DNA of 5,160 bases from Veillonella sp. (GTDB lineage Bacteria > Bacillota > Negativicutes > Veillonellales > Veillonellaceae), in NCBI RefSeq assembly GCF_019414865.1, contig NZ_DXLG01000109.1, positions 1 to 5,160 on the forward strand. The letters are read 5' to 3'. Of the stretch, positions 5,159 through 5,160 are shown piece after piece (the first letter of the stretch is position 1; every line of letters begins with the position of its first letter). A program made the translations under genes and the position numbers. The notes beneath the pieces are model-generated. The model made no database searches. It saw nothing but the letters and a program-made list of their open reading frames with translations, and was not told the DNA's origin.

Positions 5159-5160
5159 AG

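Noticed and set aside
1..5160. Mobile elements, CRISPR repeats, tRNA or rRNA genes, phage or defence genes.
   Set aside because: None was seen on either strand. Gene order, spacing and protein content are those of ordinary core metabolism, so I do not claim a new system here.

Overview
The window looks like chromosomal DNA from an anaerobic, low-to-moderate GC bacterium with Firmicutes-type signals: strong AGGAGG-like ribosome binding sites, AT-rich intergenic DNA, a one-iron superoxide reductase, a Bacillus-type aspartokinase, and a corrinoid operon with anaerobic-type (Cbi) genes. A Negativicute such as Veillonella fits best. That placement is an impression from protein similarity and gene content, not a computed result. 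All six genes lie on the minus strand, so transcription runs from high to low coordinates.

Layout in the direction of transcription. (1) At the right edge, a promoter (-10 TATAAT) drives a tight corrinoid operon: cbiL (C20 methyltransferase), cbiA (cobyrinate a,c-diamide synthase) and cobO (corrinoid adenosyltransferase). The cbiA-cobO gap is 2 bp and the cobO Shine-Dalgarno lies inside the end of cbiA. (2) A 148-bp AT-rich spacer holds palindromes and a good promoter, followed by a one-iron superoxide reductase gene with an AGGAGG site; the gene ends at a strong intrinsic terminator. (3) A 220-bp intergenic region contains that terminator and a well-spaced extended -10 promoter. It is followed by lysC (aspartate kinase, GTG start) and a small uncharacterised gene 7 bp downstream. 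A second intrinsic terminator closes this unit. (4) The last 60 bp at the left edge are AT-rich and non-coding, with inverted-repeat elements that may belong to the control region of the next gene outside the window.

How the genes work together: CbiL acts early in the corrin ring pathway, while CbiA and CobO catalyse two adjacent later steps leading to adenosylated cobyrinate diamide. The superoxide reductase is an independent oxidative-stress function typical of anaerobes. LysC makes aspartyl phosphate for the lysine, threonine, methionine and diaminopimelate branches.

The most informative non-obvious signal is an internal ribosome binding site plus GTG in frame at codon 246 of lysC. It predicts a separate 164-residue regulatory beta subunit, as known for Bacillus aspartokinase II. 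I see no clearly novel system, mobile element, CRISPR array, tRNA or rRNA here.
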